Shown: positions 11,862 through 23,570, numbered from the stretch's first letter. The stretch: 64,000 bases of DNA from Punica granatum (GCF_007655135.1 NC_045128.1:19996811-20060810); one strand, 5' to 3'. Numbers and translations are program-made. Notes: generated from the letters alone by a model not told the origin.

Positions 11862-12844
11862 TGTCAGCACCCCATTTTGGCCCACCGGCTTCCTACATGA
11901 GAATCCCCGATCAAAGCCCGAGTTACTATTCATCACCCGGCAATCAGAGGCGAACGTGCGGTCACGGAGTTATGAAGAACAGGAGAAGAGATGGGTCCAT
12001 TAGAAAAGCCGAAGAGAGCAGTTGGAAGAACTTACAGACAAAGAACCCCGAAAACAGCGGAGCTGGCACTGCGGCACTATTCATCACCGAATCACTGAAG
12101 CACCGAAAGGTGCCCAATATGGGACTCTAAAATTCCCCCTTAGTGCCAAAGTGTCCAACGACACGTCCGGGCGCATTTTCGGGGCATACCACATAAGCCT
12201 AGACACCCCGATCTCTCCCGGACGCCATTTCTGACAGGGCTCTCGGGGCCCGCTCCACTGACAAGTAAACGGCCTCCTAAAATGGGCCTACAGGCACCCA
12301 GGGACCACCGAGGTCATGGGACAAGCTTCAGACGACCATTCGGAACTCTACAGGGCTCCCCGAGGGACGTTTCAGTGGTTGCAAACGTCTCCCGATGAAT
12401 TTTCGGGGCACATTCACGGAGAACAGAGATCACAGCGATCCCTGAACACCTCAAGACATTCGGGGAACACTGAGAAAGCCCCGGTCACAATTCCCTTGGT
12501 CTTCCTGGGCCAACGGTCTTTGGCCGGGGACAGCGAGCCAACGATCCCACGCGAGACAAAAAGCTCACCGAGACAAGCATCAAAACGCACAAAGGAGCAA
12601 TCGGAGAACGGTGACGGTTAATTCCATTCTGAATGCCCAAACGGGACAAAACCGACTCTCGAGGCGCCGAGTCACCCGAACGTCCGTTCACACGATGCAT
12701 GGCGATATTAGGCTCATTCAAATTCTCTTCATTCAAGCATTCCAAATCTATTAATTAATCGGGCATCAAAGATCGAACGCGCGTTCAATCAAGTCTCGAG
12801 CTTTTCCCGGCTTTTTTCTTAGTCAAATGGGGCCCACAGCTCAG

Positions 12845-12920
12845 CCAAGCCAAGCCTCCAAGCCGTGGCTCAACCCCAAGCCACGACTCAACCCCAAGCC
12901 ATGGCTCAATTCGGTGGCTC
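12845..12920 (+). repeat. Short AGCC-GGCT repeat in A LTR
   Basis: Three to four copies of an 18-bp unit (AAGCC.NGGCTCAACCCC) whose core AGCCATGGCT, AGCCGTGGCT or AGCCACGACT is wholly or partly self-complementary. Related copies occur at 9330-9420 (minus) and 36320-36400. Confidence 0.6.
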
Positions 12921-13135
12921 AAACCTAAGAAGCTCCCTCCACCACACAAATTCAAATATCTCTTACACCTTCTTACACACATCTCCCATCCATCACTTCC
13001 CATCACTTCTCCTCTTGCTTCCCCCACACTCTAAGTGACATTTCCCCATCCTAACCCCTCTTCAAAAATTCGGCAGCCCCATAAACCCCCTCTAAATCAC
13101 ACTTAATTTCACTAATTTTGCATCATTAGCCTTCT

Positions 13136-13143
13136 TATATAAG
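13136..13143 (+). promoter_or_regulatory. TATA-box candidate, element C 3' LTR
   Basis: TATATAAG lies 1.27 kb into the LTR and is followed by a CT-rich tract (13185-13250). The same arrangement recurs in the other LTRs, so it is the likely core promoter. That would make roughly the first 1.3 kb U3 and leave a transcribed R-U5 of more than 3 kb. Confidence 0.5.
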
Positions 13144-14560
13144 CCTCTTGGGTCATTAACTTAATCACAACTCAATTTTCATTCTCTCTCAAGCTTTCTC
13201 ACTCTAGGAGAACCTCCAAAACCCTCTCAAACTCCAGCAATCAGCCCTGGTCGTTCAGCCCAAGCACAGCCCCGTCCAAGGCCGAAAATGCCGGAAAACT
13301 CAACCGTTTTCCGGCGACCGCCATCCAACCCGATCCAAACTTGACCAAACTTCATATCCCACATGTTTTCGACCTCCTAAGTCCATTTCCGACCTTAGAT
13401 TTTTCATTTGAAGCTCCCAGCACATCGTTCCAGCTCTGTCCAGATTCGGGTCCCTAGGGCGTTTTCCCGGTTTCTAAGCGAGTTCTTCCTTCTCGACTTA
13501 AGCAAGCTCAACCAAACTTCATATCCCACATGTATTCGACCTCCCGAGTCCATTTCCGGTGTTAGTTTTGTGATTTGAAGCTTCCAGCTTGCTGAACCAG
13601 CTCTGTCCAGAACCGAGTTCCCTAGACGGTTTTCCCGGCTTCCCGGGCTTCTTCGACGCTATTCCTTCCCACAACCATGGCGAGTCGTGCCATCACTTTC
13701 TAAGGGTTCCTCATGACCCTCACTCTCCCCCCGTGATGAGTTGGTCACGTGCCGAGAGCCGCTCAACCGCGCAAGACCGCCCTTTTTCACTCTTTTCCTT
13801 TACCGGGTTTTCATAGTTTTTATCGGTTTCTCTTTGCATTTCCGGTTGAGATCAGTCGTGCGCACGCCACAAGCTGGTTATGAACACCAAGAGCAGTCCC
13901 TTAGGAATCGGAGGAACTCGAGCCAGCTCGGTGCAACACCCGGAGCCCCCTTTGCAGCCGTTTCTACCCAAACAGCCCAGTCGGGTCTGTCCCTCTGATT
14001 TTCTTTTCTGACCGAAACTTTGCAGGAGTATACAGGTCAGCTCGGGTTGAATCTCACTACAAGCCACCTATCACCGTGATCCTCAGTCAGTTAGGAGTCC
14101 AATGCCACCAACCTTGCAGCAAAATACCACCGAGAGCCTCCGGAACAGCCATTTCTTTCCGACCTGCCCAGTCGGGTCAGTTCCGCCCAGTCGGTTCTGT
14201 TTTCTGCTAGCTAACCCGACTTTGTTTTTGATTTCCAGAAAATCTACATGTCCAATCCTCATGAAACCACCGCAGGCCTGATCCTCAGTCAGTTAGGAGT
14301 TCAATGCCACCGATCTTGCACCAAAAGACCACCGGGAGTCCCCCGTAGAGTCGTTTCTTCATCGGGGTGTCAGTCGGGTTTGTTTCTCTGGTCGTCTTTT
14401 CTAACCCAAAATTTGCAGGAACGTACAGGTCAGCTCGGGCTGAATCGTGCTACGAGCCACCTATCACCGTGCTCCTCAGCCAGTTAGGAGTCCAATGCCA
14501 CCGACCTCGTATCAAAAGACCACCGGGAACCTCCTGTGGATCCATTTCTTCATCGGGTGC

Positions 14561-14586
14561 CAGTCGGGTCTGTTTTGACCCGACTG
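14561..14586 (+). other. Perfect 10-bp inverted repeat in A LTR
   Basis: CAGTCGGGTC (14561-14570), loop TGTTTT, GACCCGACTG (14577-14586). The same motif pairs recur in B and D LTRs with different loops. Confidence 0.8.
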
Positions 14587-16539
14587 GGTCTGTCTTTTTT
14601 TTACTGACCCGACTTTGTTTTTGATTTCCAGAAAATCTACGCGTGCTCTCCTCCCGAAACCACAGCAGACGCGATCCTTAGTCTCTTGGGAATCCAACGC
14701 AACTGGCCCCGCATGAAAATTCTATCCCGATCAACCGGTACAGCCCTGACAAGCCAGACTGCCAGTCGGATCTACCAGTCGACCCGACTGCACCGGTTCG
14801 GGTCTATTCGCTCCAGCCGAGTCTCACGACTCCCTCTGCCACTTCTCTGACTCTTTCCTCGTGTTCCCGGGCTAGGTATATTCATTTCCGACTCAGAGAA
14901 GTTAGGACTTTTACGATTTCTTTGTGTTTGTGGGGAGATAAGGAGGCCCATGACCGATTTGCATGCAAGTTTATGTTTTTATATTTTTTTTACATCGTAT
15001 TATGCATGTATTCATCGTATATAGTGCTAGCATGTCGGGAAATAGTTTGAATCGGAGTCGAGGAGACCTCGTTGGCTCGAGCAAGCCAAAGGAGCCTCTC
15101 GGCCTCACCCCAAGGGAGGTGGCCGAGAGCCCCTCTTGGCTTCCTCGGGCCATGGATGGCCTCCTTTCCCCGACTCAAGTCGTTTCCCGAGTTTTTACAT
15201 TTTTCGCTTCCCATGAGTCGGTGCCGTTTTATCGATTCCTCTAAATATCGTGTTTGTGCTTGTTTGTATGTTTAATTGCGTTCCTAAGATCATGGCGGCA
15301 CCGGCTATGTAAAAAAATATACGTTGTCATCGTGTTTGATGTTTTATGCATGCAAGAAACGGTCAAAACCGATTCTTGGAATTGATTGTAATCACAATTT
15401 TCATTTAATCGTTGGTTTCATGTTAATTCGTTTGCTAGATACGTTAGTATCGAACAATCATTGCATTGATCCATAACAATTGAGGTTCGCGGTCTCAATC
15501 ATTAAACCACTTCACAAACGGGAAACAGGACGTACCATTCGGCTAAACGAACCACTCGGCCTAAGTAATTGGATAAATCGAATATCAACTCGTAAACGCG
15601 TCGACGAATCACTAAACGGTGAGAGTGCCCTTTTAAAATTCACAATTTCAAAACATCGAGACACATAACACGAATAGAATTAGTGTCTAGGGAGCACTCG
15701 TGCGCTATGACTCGAGTCAAGGCCCGATTTGAGGAGGCTCATGTCTAAGTGCGCGAGTCCTCTTTGGACCTCTTCGTGTCATGCGATCCCAACTTCCAAA
15801 TACACGCCCTACACGTTTTACCATTCAAAGGACATGACCATCATTTCGTGATTCGCCGACATTCTAGGCGTTAGGGAGATCGAAACACCTCGATCTATGG
15901 GCGAAAAAGGGCAACCCGTTCGGGTGCGAGTTTCATTCGTACGGCCCATTCCGTTCACTTTCGGTGTTTCTATCTTCCTATCGTATATTCGATGGTGAAC
16001 CTTTTTATTTCAGTTGCAAAAGATGAAAAACCGGATTAATCATGTACTTGACTTAAACAAACATTAGATAATGGATATGTGGAATATTAGATTCCAATCC
16101 AGAGTCAAGATACTAGTTTGGTTAATTCGGTGAAACCGCAGTGTCATCTCACTGAATAAGGATTCTAAAACAAATTCACACATGTAATCGGTTTAGAACC
16201 ATATTTTAGCCCACCATCTATGTTTGCCTAGGCTAGACACCTTGTTTGCAAATCAACCCCGGTCGATAACTGATTAAATCACGTACATTTGACTTAATAC
16301 ACAACTTGTCTGTATTCACCTACGTTTGTTAGTTGTTATCCGTTTTCCATCAGTTTTATTAGTTTTCTTCTGTTTTCCATTTGCTTTTGCTAATTTGTTG
16401 CGGTTCGGGTCCGAGCCCATAGGTTACGTGTTGCACGGGGTCCAACGCCCCAAATCATCGAACACGAGGTCCAACGCCTCCTAACTCACTGAGTGCGTGC
16501 AACCCGAGTGCGGAATGGGATCTAGCCCCGAGTCACCGT

Positions 16540-16628
16540 TGTCAGCACCCCATTTTGGCCCATCGGCTTCCCACATGAGGATTATCGATCGAAGCCCGGG
16601 ACACTATTCATCACCCAGCAATCAGAGG
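16540..16628 (+). mobile_element. A-main 5' LTR, first 89 bp
   Basis: TGTCAGCACCCC... up to the B1 insertion. It reads on at 35427 (CAAATAGGCGGGCACGGGG), matching the uninterrupted order in the solo A LTR (minus strand, about 10290). Removing B1 and one AGAGG copy gives an LTR of 4929 bp. Confidence 0.92.
16624..16628. repeat. Target-site duplication AGAGG of B1 (left copy)
   Basis: AGAGG lies directly before the B1 5' LTR and again at 35422-35426 directly after its 3' LTR. Confidence 0.95.
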
Positions 16629-18254
16629 TGTCAGCACCCCATTTTGGCTCACCATTCCAAACAATGATATTAGCAATGACCCAAGCCACGACTTGAGCAG
16701 AATACAGAAAACGGCTCGGCAGAGCAAGAAATCACTATTCATCCTCAAGTTGGCAAAATTGAGCAAATGGCCCATGGACATGACAGAAGGACTCTAGGGG
16801 TCACCAAAGGGGAACAGAGCGACCAAAGAACTCAACAATGTCCAAAACCGGCGTTTTCAGTGTACTACACGGACGGCACTATTTTCCGATAGTTCGCTCG
16901 GCCGTCGGAAGATAGTGAATATTGGACTCCAAAAATCCACACCAGTGCCAAAAAGATGAAAAGTGTCCCCAAAGGCATTTTTCAAATCATCTGCTCTATA
17001 CAGAACAATTTTCTGTATACAGACAACTTTTCAGTGGAAGTCCAAAAATGCCGGTTTCCTGGAGAAAAGTTAATTCCAAATATCAGACGCGGCCATGCCC
17101 CATCAACACACAGAGTATGAACAACGCTTCAGATTGTCTTTTGGAAGTCACACAGACACTTCAAATGACTTCCGAACGACAAAACAAGCATACCCCTCTT
17201 CAGAAGAGCATAGCCGGAGAAGGGTCTGATGGAATTACGGCAAACGAAGTTCATACCGCATTGCCCAGAAAACTCTAGCAGACATTCACAATTGGGCAAA
17301 ACAAACAGCAAAACCCCTCGCGGTTTCCCGAGTAACCTCCGAAGAGCGGAAATGACCATTTTTAGTGGAAATCCATATCCGGAGGTCCTCTTTGGGGAAA
17401 CTTAACTCCGAATGCTTACGTTACACAATGCTAGCCTTCTCAAGGCTCAATGTGGAATCGTCGGAATAAATCACACGACTCACCTAGACCTCCCGAGCAG
17501 TGCTTTAGAGGTCTCAGATACACTTTTCAAGTCCTTGGAGGTTTGATCTCGACAAACAGAGATTACAGTAATCTCCGGAGTGCCCAAGCAACTCAGAAAT
17601 CATCCTGAGAAATCCAGTTTCGACCTCCTAGGACGTCTCCGGCCCCACGTTAGCATTACCGGCTTAAGGGATAATTGTTCACGTTGTCTGACAATTTATG
17701 TCAAAATGACCAACGTGAGATGCGGACACAAGATATGCTGTCAGAAGCGGACAACTTCGCCCTGGTCACTTGCAATGAGCAAAACCGGATTCCGAGCCTC
17801 GCACACATCCGGGACATTTCTCCATGAAAAATGTCAATCTCGGGCTCATTAACTCCGTTTTCTCGCGTATATCGACAATTCGACGTTCAATTCGAACCAC
17901 GAACTTCGAATGCGCGACCAATCGAGACCCGAACTTTGGCCCGAACTTACCTCGCGACCCGTGGGACCCACGGCCAACTCATTGCCGCCTCACCCATGCC
18001 CATTGCCCTCCATGTCTCTTGTCATCTTCTTCTTCAAGCCAAGAAGACAACTTGCATTTGTCTTCCTTTTGCAAAATATCTAAGTGTTTCAATTCAACAC
18101 TCCAACTTCCCATCCAAGCCATCAATGCTCTTATCTCTTCTCCATTAATGCAATGGATGAGGATTGAGCTTGATATTTCCTTAAGAAATTCGGATTCCAC
18201 TAATCCATGGCCCTAATTGCACTTTTCTTCACTAATCTTGCATTTAAGCTTTTC

Positions 18255-18262
18255 TATATATT
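18255..18262 (+). promoter_or_regulatory. TATA-box candidate, B1 5' LTR
   Basis: TATATATT lies about 1.63 kb into the LTR and is followed by a CT-rich tract (18300-18340, ACTCTCTCTCTAGC), as in the A LTRs. The same site is at 30681-30688 in the 3' LTR and at 61022-61029 (minus) in B2. Confidence 0.5.
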
Positions 18263-18777
18263 GTCCAAATGTCATTAACTTAAGGGGACACCTTAAAAAC
18301 ACTCTCTCTCTAGCATTTCTCACTCTTCAAAAGCTCTCAAACTCCATAGCAAACCGCAGCAAGCTTCAGCCATTTCCAGCAAGCAAAACCAAGCAAAACC
18401 GGGCAAAGTCTTAAGTCGGAATCCATCCCTGCTTGAATCCAAACTTTACCAAACTTCATATCCCACATGTTTTCGAGCCCCTCTATCCATTTCTGAACTT
18501 AGATTTTAAGTTTGAAGCCTCTAAGCCATAGAACCAGCCTTGAACAAAATCTGGACAGATTTGGTCCTTCTCGGGTGAAAAATATCAAACCGGGTTTCAA
18601 GCCTTTCCAAGTCGGTTTGAGCTACCAAAACCCATCAAACACCTCCCCACACAACCCTAGGGTGTCAAGAAGTCAAGAAATCCAAGAAAAACCCGTCGGT
18701 TTAACCCCAGGAGGAAGAAACAGCCCGACTACCCAGTCGGGTCGAAATTTCTGACTGTTTGTGCGGTTTTCTTGCAG

Positions 18778-19024
18778 ATCGGGTCGATCCGAGACTCTTT
18801 TCGGACAACGACCACCACAGCCACCTCCAGAGGTGAGTTAGCAGTCGGGAGCCGTTGGCCTTGCTCAAAAATTCCATCGGGAGCCTCCGTGGCGACGTCC
18901 GACCCGACTGGTGCCAGACGGGTCCGAATTTCCAGACGTACTCTGTTTTCCGTGCTCTTTGCAGGGCTGTACGGGTCGACCCGATAACTCTGGGACCAAA
19001 CGACCACCACAGTCACCTCCGGGG
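18778..19024 (+). other. Exon-like cassettes in the B LTR leader
   Basis: First cassette: pyrimidine tract and AG (GGTTTTCTTGCAG, ending 18777), 55 nt, then CCAGAG|GTGAGT (18833), a near-consensus plant donor. Second cassette: GTGCTCTTTGCAG (ending 18964), 60 nt, then a weaker GGGG|GTCAGT (19025). Both share 'acgaccaccacag.cacctcc'. Both lie downstream of the TATA candidate, so they would be in the RNA leader. Whether they are spliced is not shown. Confidence 0.45.
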
Positions 19025-19260
19025 GTCAGTTAGGAGTCAGGAGCCACTGACCTTGCCTCAAAATTCCATCGGGAGCCTCCGTGGCGACGTCCGACCCGAC
19101 TTGTGCCAGTCGGGTCTGTCCAATATTTCAGCCGGGTCTGTTTGATGCCATTCGGGTCTGTTCAACGGAAAACAGCTCAAAACCGACCCATCAACGGTCC
19201 AACCCGACTCTTGAAGGTCCCATCCCGCATCTCGGGACTAGTTGGAGCTCTCGGGTGACC

Positions 19261-20160
19261 AGCGTCCGTCACCGAGCGTCACTGAGCGCACGCCGCGCCC
19301 GTCATCCGCGCACGCCAGCGCCCGTCACCCGCGCACGCCGCGCCCATCGCCCGCGCACGCCTGCGCCCGTCACCAGCGCACGCCCATGCTCGTCACCAGC
19401 GCACGCCGCGCCCGTCACCGGTGCACGCCGCGCCCGTCACCGAGCGCAGCCAGCATCCGCAGCCAGGCGTCATCCGCGCACGCCCGCGCCCGTCACCGGC
19501 GCACGCCCATGCTCGTCACCAGCGCACGCCGCGCCCGTCACCGGCGCACGCCGCGCCCGTCACCGAGCGCAGCCAGCATCCGCAGCCAGGCGTCATCCGC
19601 GCACGCCCGCGCCCGTCACCAGCGCACGCCCGCGCCCGTTACGGCGCACGCCGCGCCCATCGCCCGCGCACGCCAGCGCCCGTCGCCAGCGCACGCCCGT
19701 GCTCGTCACCAGCGCACGCCGCGCCCGTCACGAGCGCAGCCAGCATCCGCAGCCAGGCGTCACCGAGCGCATCCAGCATCCGTCACAGGCGTCACCCGCG
19801 CACGCCCGCGCCCATCACCAGCACACTCGCGCCCGTCACCCGCGCACGCCCGTGCTCGTCATCCAGCGCCACCCGCGCCCATCACCAGCACACCCGCGCC
19901 CGTCACCAGCGCACGCCGCGCCCATCACCCGCGGACGCCCGCGCCCGTCACCCGCGCACGCCCGCGCCCGTCACCAGCGCACGCCGCGCCCCTCACCCGC
20001 GCACGCCAGCGCCCGTCACCCGCGCACGCCCGCGCCCGTCACCGGCGCACGCCCGCGCCCGTCACCCGCGCATGCCCGTGCCTGTCATCCGCGCACGCCC
20101 GCGCCTGTCACCGCGCACACCCGCGCCCACCACCAGCGCCTGTCCGTGCCCACTAGCTCA
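19261..20160 (+). repeat. GC-rich minisatellite in B1 5' LTR
   Basis: About 0.9 kb of units of roughly 18-24 bp built from GCGCACGCC, CGCGCCCGTCACC and variants, with larger repeated blocks near 19430-19480 and 19550-19600. It is very rich in CpG. ORFs of up to about 400 codons in several frames are low-complexity products of the repeat (Ala/Arg/Pro/His) and have no start context or homology. The partner LTR array (31685-32585) differs in unit order and small indels. Confidence 0.92.
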
Positions 20161-20278
20161 CGTCACCGTGCTCGACCGTGCCCGTGCACGTCCATCCTTG
20201 CACCCGAATACCCTTTTAAGGGTTCCACCGAGTCACCCGACTCTCAAGCACTTCCCCGACTCTTTCCTCGTATTCCGA

Positions 20279-20288
20279 GGCTAGGTAA
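20279..20288 (+). promoter_or_regulatory. Candidate splice donor in B1 5' LTR
   Basis: GGCTAG|GTAAAA, with GT at 20285-20286. Every LTR long enough to include this position has (G/A)CTAG|GTA here: 7366-7367 (minus), 14876, 32707, 37407, 48185-48186 (minus), 59593-59594 (minus). Confidence 0.5.
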
Positions 20289-22871
20289 AACACTTTCGAC
20301 TTAGAGGAGTTAGGACTTTTTATATTTTTGCATGGCTATGGAGTATTATGGTGTTTTCATGCATGTTTCATTCACAAGATTTAATTTTTATGCAATTTTA
20401 TGTTATATTATACACGTACACTATCTTAGGACTTGCTACCATGTCGGAAAGGGGCTTGGATCATCATAAAGAAGACTATCCCGACCCTATTATGGCACAT
20501 TAAGTCTCGGCCAATTCTCTAAAGGAGAGGGTTGAGATTTAAATTGCTCTTTTCGGGTTAAGATCGGTCTCCTTAGCCTATTCAAGTTAATTTCCGAGTT
20601 TGTTTATCATTATTGCATGCATGAAGCCGGTGTTATGTTATCCTTTTCCTTAATTAACACGTTTGTGAATGTTTGTATGTTTGAATGAGCTAAACAAATC
20701 GTGATAACGCTGGCTTTTGTTAAAAAAGGGTGCTATTTATCACGGTCGATGTTTGAGCATGCGAGAAATAATTAAACCACGATTAGGAAATCGTTCGTGA
20801 CTCGGATAGAGCCATGAGAACCTTCGGCCACCCTTCACAAGATGAAGCCGAGGGCTTCTTGGCCTTCCTTGAGTCAAGAATGAATTCCTTATCTCAAGTT
20901 TAATTTGTTGATCGGATGATGTGAAGTTTTACTTCAATGTCTTTACGATTCCCATTAAAATATCATGTAAAGACTCTTTCAAACGAAGCATGCATGGATT
21001 CGAGTATCGATGACTCATTCGGGTCCATTTGGTTATGAGGATAGTTTCGGTTATTGGACCAAATTATTCTCGATCCTTATGGAATCGTCTTGGTCGTCGA
21101 GTCGCGAATCGTTTTCACAATTAATGCATTCGGCACAACCCTTAAGCATTAATTCCACAAACGGGTTAATCGGGACGCTCACACGATTAAACTCACTTCA
21201 TACTGATAAAGTTACCTGAATTGGACATTAACTGATAACTCGCGTCGACGAGTCGTCAAAGGATGTTGGTGCCCTTTTTAAACTTATCAATTTCAAAACC
21301 CGAAACGCGCGGTCCGACGTGGCCTGGACGTCTAAAAAGGGCTTTTGTGTCTCAACTTGAGTTTTCACTTGATTCCAGGTAACTCATGTCAAGATACGGA
21401 AGATCTTTCTGGATCACTTCCGGACAGATCAACCGATTCTTTGGCTTTTTCAGGGTTCTTGCACAACCCTGGATGATCCAGGGAATCGGTCTACACCGGC
21501 TTCAGGCCGAGGTGGCCCGCACTGTGATGTTTCCCCTTTTTTTCTGAAAACCATTTTCAAATAAAGGGCAAAATCATCTTTTCACAACCCCGCGACATCT
21601 TTAGGGTTAGCATAATAGAAACACTACAGTACGGGATAAGAACGGGCTACCTGTTCAGGTGCAGGTTCATCTGCATAGCCTTTTCTTATCTAACTGATGA
21701 GTTTCTGCTATCCTAACATAGACTCGGGTAACTAGAACAGTTGATCCTTGTCAGAAAACCTGTGAAATGCTGATTAACCTTTCACTCGACCTAACCAAAC
21801 ACTAGATAATGGTTAGGAGGAATTCTAGATTCCAAATCTAGAGTCAAAACACGAGTTTGGTTATTTCAGTGGTAATTCAGTGTCACAATACAGAACAACT
21901 GTAAAAGCGATTCACACACCTGAGATTTGACTCTCTTTGTCAAGTTCTCAAAACAAAGCCGAATGCTAAAACGTTGGCACATGTTTGATTGTTTAGCATA
22001 TGGCATTTGCTTGCAAAAACACCCCTGGGTTAATAATCTGTTAATTCACGTAAACACGACAATAACAAACACTTTGTCTGTTATTAACATGTTGCGTGTT
22101 ATCTTTCCGCACCTGTTTGCCATGCGGGTCGAGCCTGATCCCTCGGCCGAATAATATTAGGGTTCAACGCCCTAATCATCGAGCACAGGGTCCAACACCC
22201 TAATCAACAGTCACAGGGTCCAACGCCCTATTCAGTGAGAGCGTCCATTGAATTTCAGTTCTTCGGTCTTTTCCCTAAACTCACGGTGAGTTAGAGTGGA
22301 ATAATAACCGAACGCAAAACGACTGGAATTCGACCCTTTTGCAATTTGTATTTATTGTTTTTGAGAGCATTGTAAGGATTCTATTTGGTGCATTTATTCT
22401 GTAAGAATTCCAGTCGGTGAGCGAACGGTCCGAGAGTCGAATTAATCGAATCGGTCTAATGCTTGCCCAGACACAAGTGAATCCAAGATATCGCGGTTCT
22501 GGTTCACGCAGGGATTCAACCTCCATGGTTCGATGAACTGTAACGCAAGATTGTGAACCAATTCCCCGACATATAGATTTACTTCTCTCCCGGCTTCTCA
22601 ACCGACATCGTTTGGTTCATCGAATATCCGGTGTCAAAACGTGCGAGCCGAGTGCAGCTTAATTCACGCGGTAAATAATAAAACATGCAAGCCTAGCAAA
22701 CCAGAGTACCGAAAGGGCGTGCGGGATATAGGCCCGCACGTAACATGAACCCCCGAACACGGATTTTCCGGTTCCGCACAGATCAATGCCTTAACAACAA
22801 ACTAGGTGTTCCATACCCCTAGACCCAGGGTAACTTATCCGCCCTCGACCTTCGGGTCGTAAAATGATAAG

Positions 22872-22881
22872 TGGCGACTCC
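22872..22881 (+). other. PBS-like motif inside the LTR end
   Basis: TGGCGACTCC, identical to the first ten bases of the B1 PBS (23002-23011), lies 117 nt before the LTR end. The same motif is at 40149-40158 in A-main and 1065-1074 in the left B LTR. Confidence 0.7.
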
Positions 22882-23001
22882 TTCTCTCACGCGTGTCCGA
22901 CGAGCGCCCCCGCGGGAAGGTGGACGTTCCGACCAAGCCGCGCGATCCAAAAGCGCGCGATGCGGGCCCCGACGAGAGTCAACATTCGGGTCCGTACAGC
23001 T

Positions 23002-23019
23002 TGGCGACTCCGCTGGGGA
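23002..23019 (+). other. B1 primer-binding site
   Basis: TGGCGACTCCGCTGGGGA starts 3 nt after the LTR end and opens with TGG, the complement of tRNA CCA. It fits the tRNA-Arg-type PBS reported for Ogre elements. I could not compare it with a tRNA here. Confidence 0.75.
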
Positions 23020-23570
23020 CATACTTAGTGGGTTCAGGCTCGATCCCGTTTGTTTGCTTGCATGTTCATTTACCGCTTTCTGCAATTTTCCGCTTATCTA
23101 CTTTATGCACCTTTACTTCCCGCACTTGCATTGCATCATACTAGTGGATTTAGGTACCTCGCCTGAAATCCCACGGGCGCCAATTTAGGAAGCTAGGTTA
23201 GTCAGAGGTTCCGAGTAAGGGAACGGATCGAGTCGGCTGCGCCACCGAACCGGCCCCCAAAGATCCTCGCTCGATTTCAAGGAATTGACACCCTTGAATC
23301 GAGGGCCCCCATCCCTAGTTAGTGGTTTTCCCAGTAGAACACTGAAACCATGCATAAACAGGGACCGTCATGCTGGACCAAAAATAACCTTCACGCCGCC
23401 TACCGACCCAAAAGTTGAGTCTTTGAGTCGGCTCGTAGTTTTTCTTTTAGGCGGGCCTTTTGTTGTTTTTCTATAATGAGCGATGTACATTGTAACATAT
23501 ACAATTATAATTTATTCTTTCTGCACCTGCATGCATGTTTTCAAATAAACTAGGACATTGCATTGGTTTA
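23020..23570 (+). other. B1 leader, homologous to A-main leader
   Basis: This stretch is collinear with A-main 40288-40850, including TTTACCGCTTTC, 'aggttagtcagaggttccg', 'gaaccggcccccaaagatcc' and 'aggacattgcattg'. Homology ends just before the point where ORF1 begins in A-main. It includes the acceptor-like TTTTTCTTTTAG|GCGGG (AG at 23449-23450). A conserved leader without coding capacity points to cis signals such as packaging, dimerisation or splicing. Confidence 0.8.

Larger units (their letters stand above)
11862..16539 (+). mobile_element. Element C 3' LTR (long type A), cut by A-main
   Basis: It begins TGTCAGCACCCC directly after the PPT and runs as a long type A LTR for 4678 bp, until A-main enters at 16540. 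The break follows CACCGT; the uninterrupted LTR continues CACACTCTG (39344-39358). Features: TATA candidate 13136-13143, repeated block 14060-14700, donor-like GCTAG|GTATA at 14871-14880. The rest lies beyond the window. No coding sequence. Confidence 0.87.
16629..22998 (+). mobile_element. B1 5' LTR
   Basis: TGTCAGCACCCCATTTTGGC to GGGTCCGTACA, 6370 bp. Contents: TATA candidate 18255-18262, exon-like cassettes 18778-19024, GC-rich minisatellite about 19261-20160, donor-like GGCTAG|GTAAAA at 20279-20288, shared B 3' part from about 21800, PBS-like TGGCGACTCC 22872-22881. Differences from the 3' LTR seen by eye outside the array: A at 19061 (C at 31487), one T fewer near 21211, and G at about 20250 (A in the partner). 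Confidence 0.94.

Noticed and set aside
16922..17278. 118-codon ORF present in both B1 LTRs (also 29348-29704)
   Set aside because: Conserved only because the LTRs are copies of each other; the B2 equivalent is disrupted and no domain is recognisable.
19081..20304. Long Pro/Ala/Arg/His-rich ORFs (up to about 400 codons) in several frames; same at 31507-32726 and 59595-60706
   Set aside because: They arise from the GC-rich LTR minisatellite, are open in several frames at once, and change with array indels. No domain and no start context.
22981..22998. Similarity of the B LTR end (ATTCGGGTCC) to the C array unit as evidence that the array came from the LTR
   Set aside because: Only about ten bases shared in a family rich in CGGGTC; too short to support descent.
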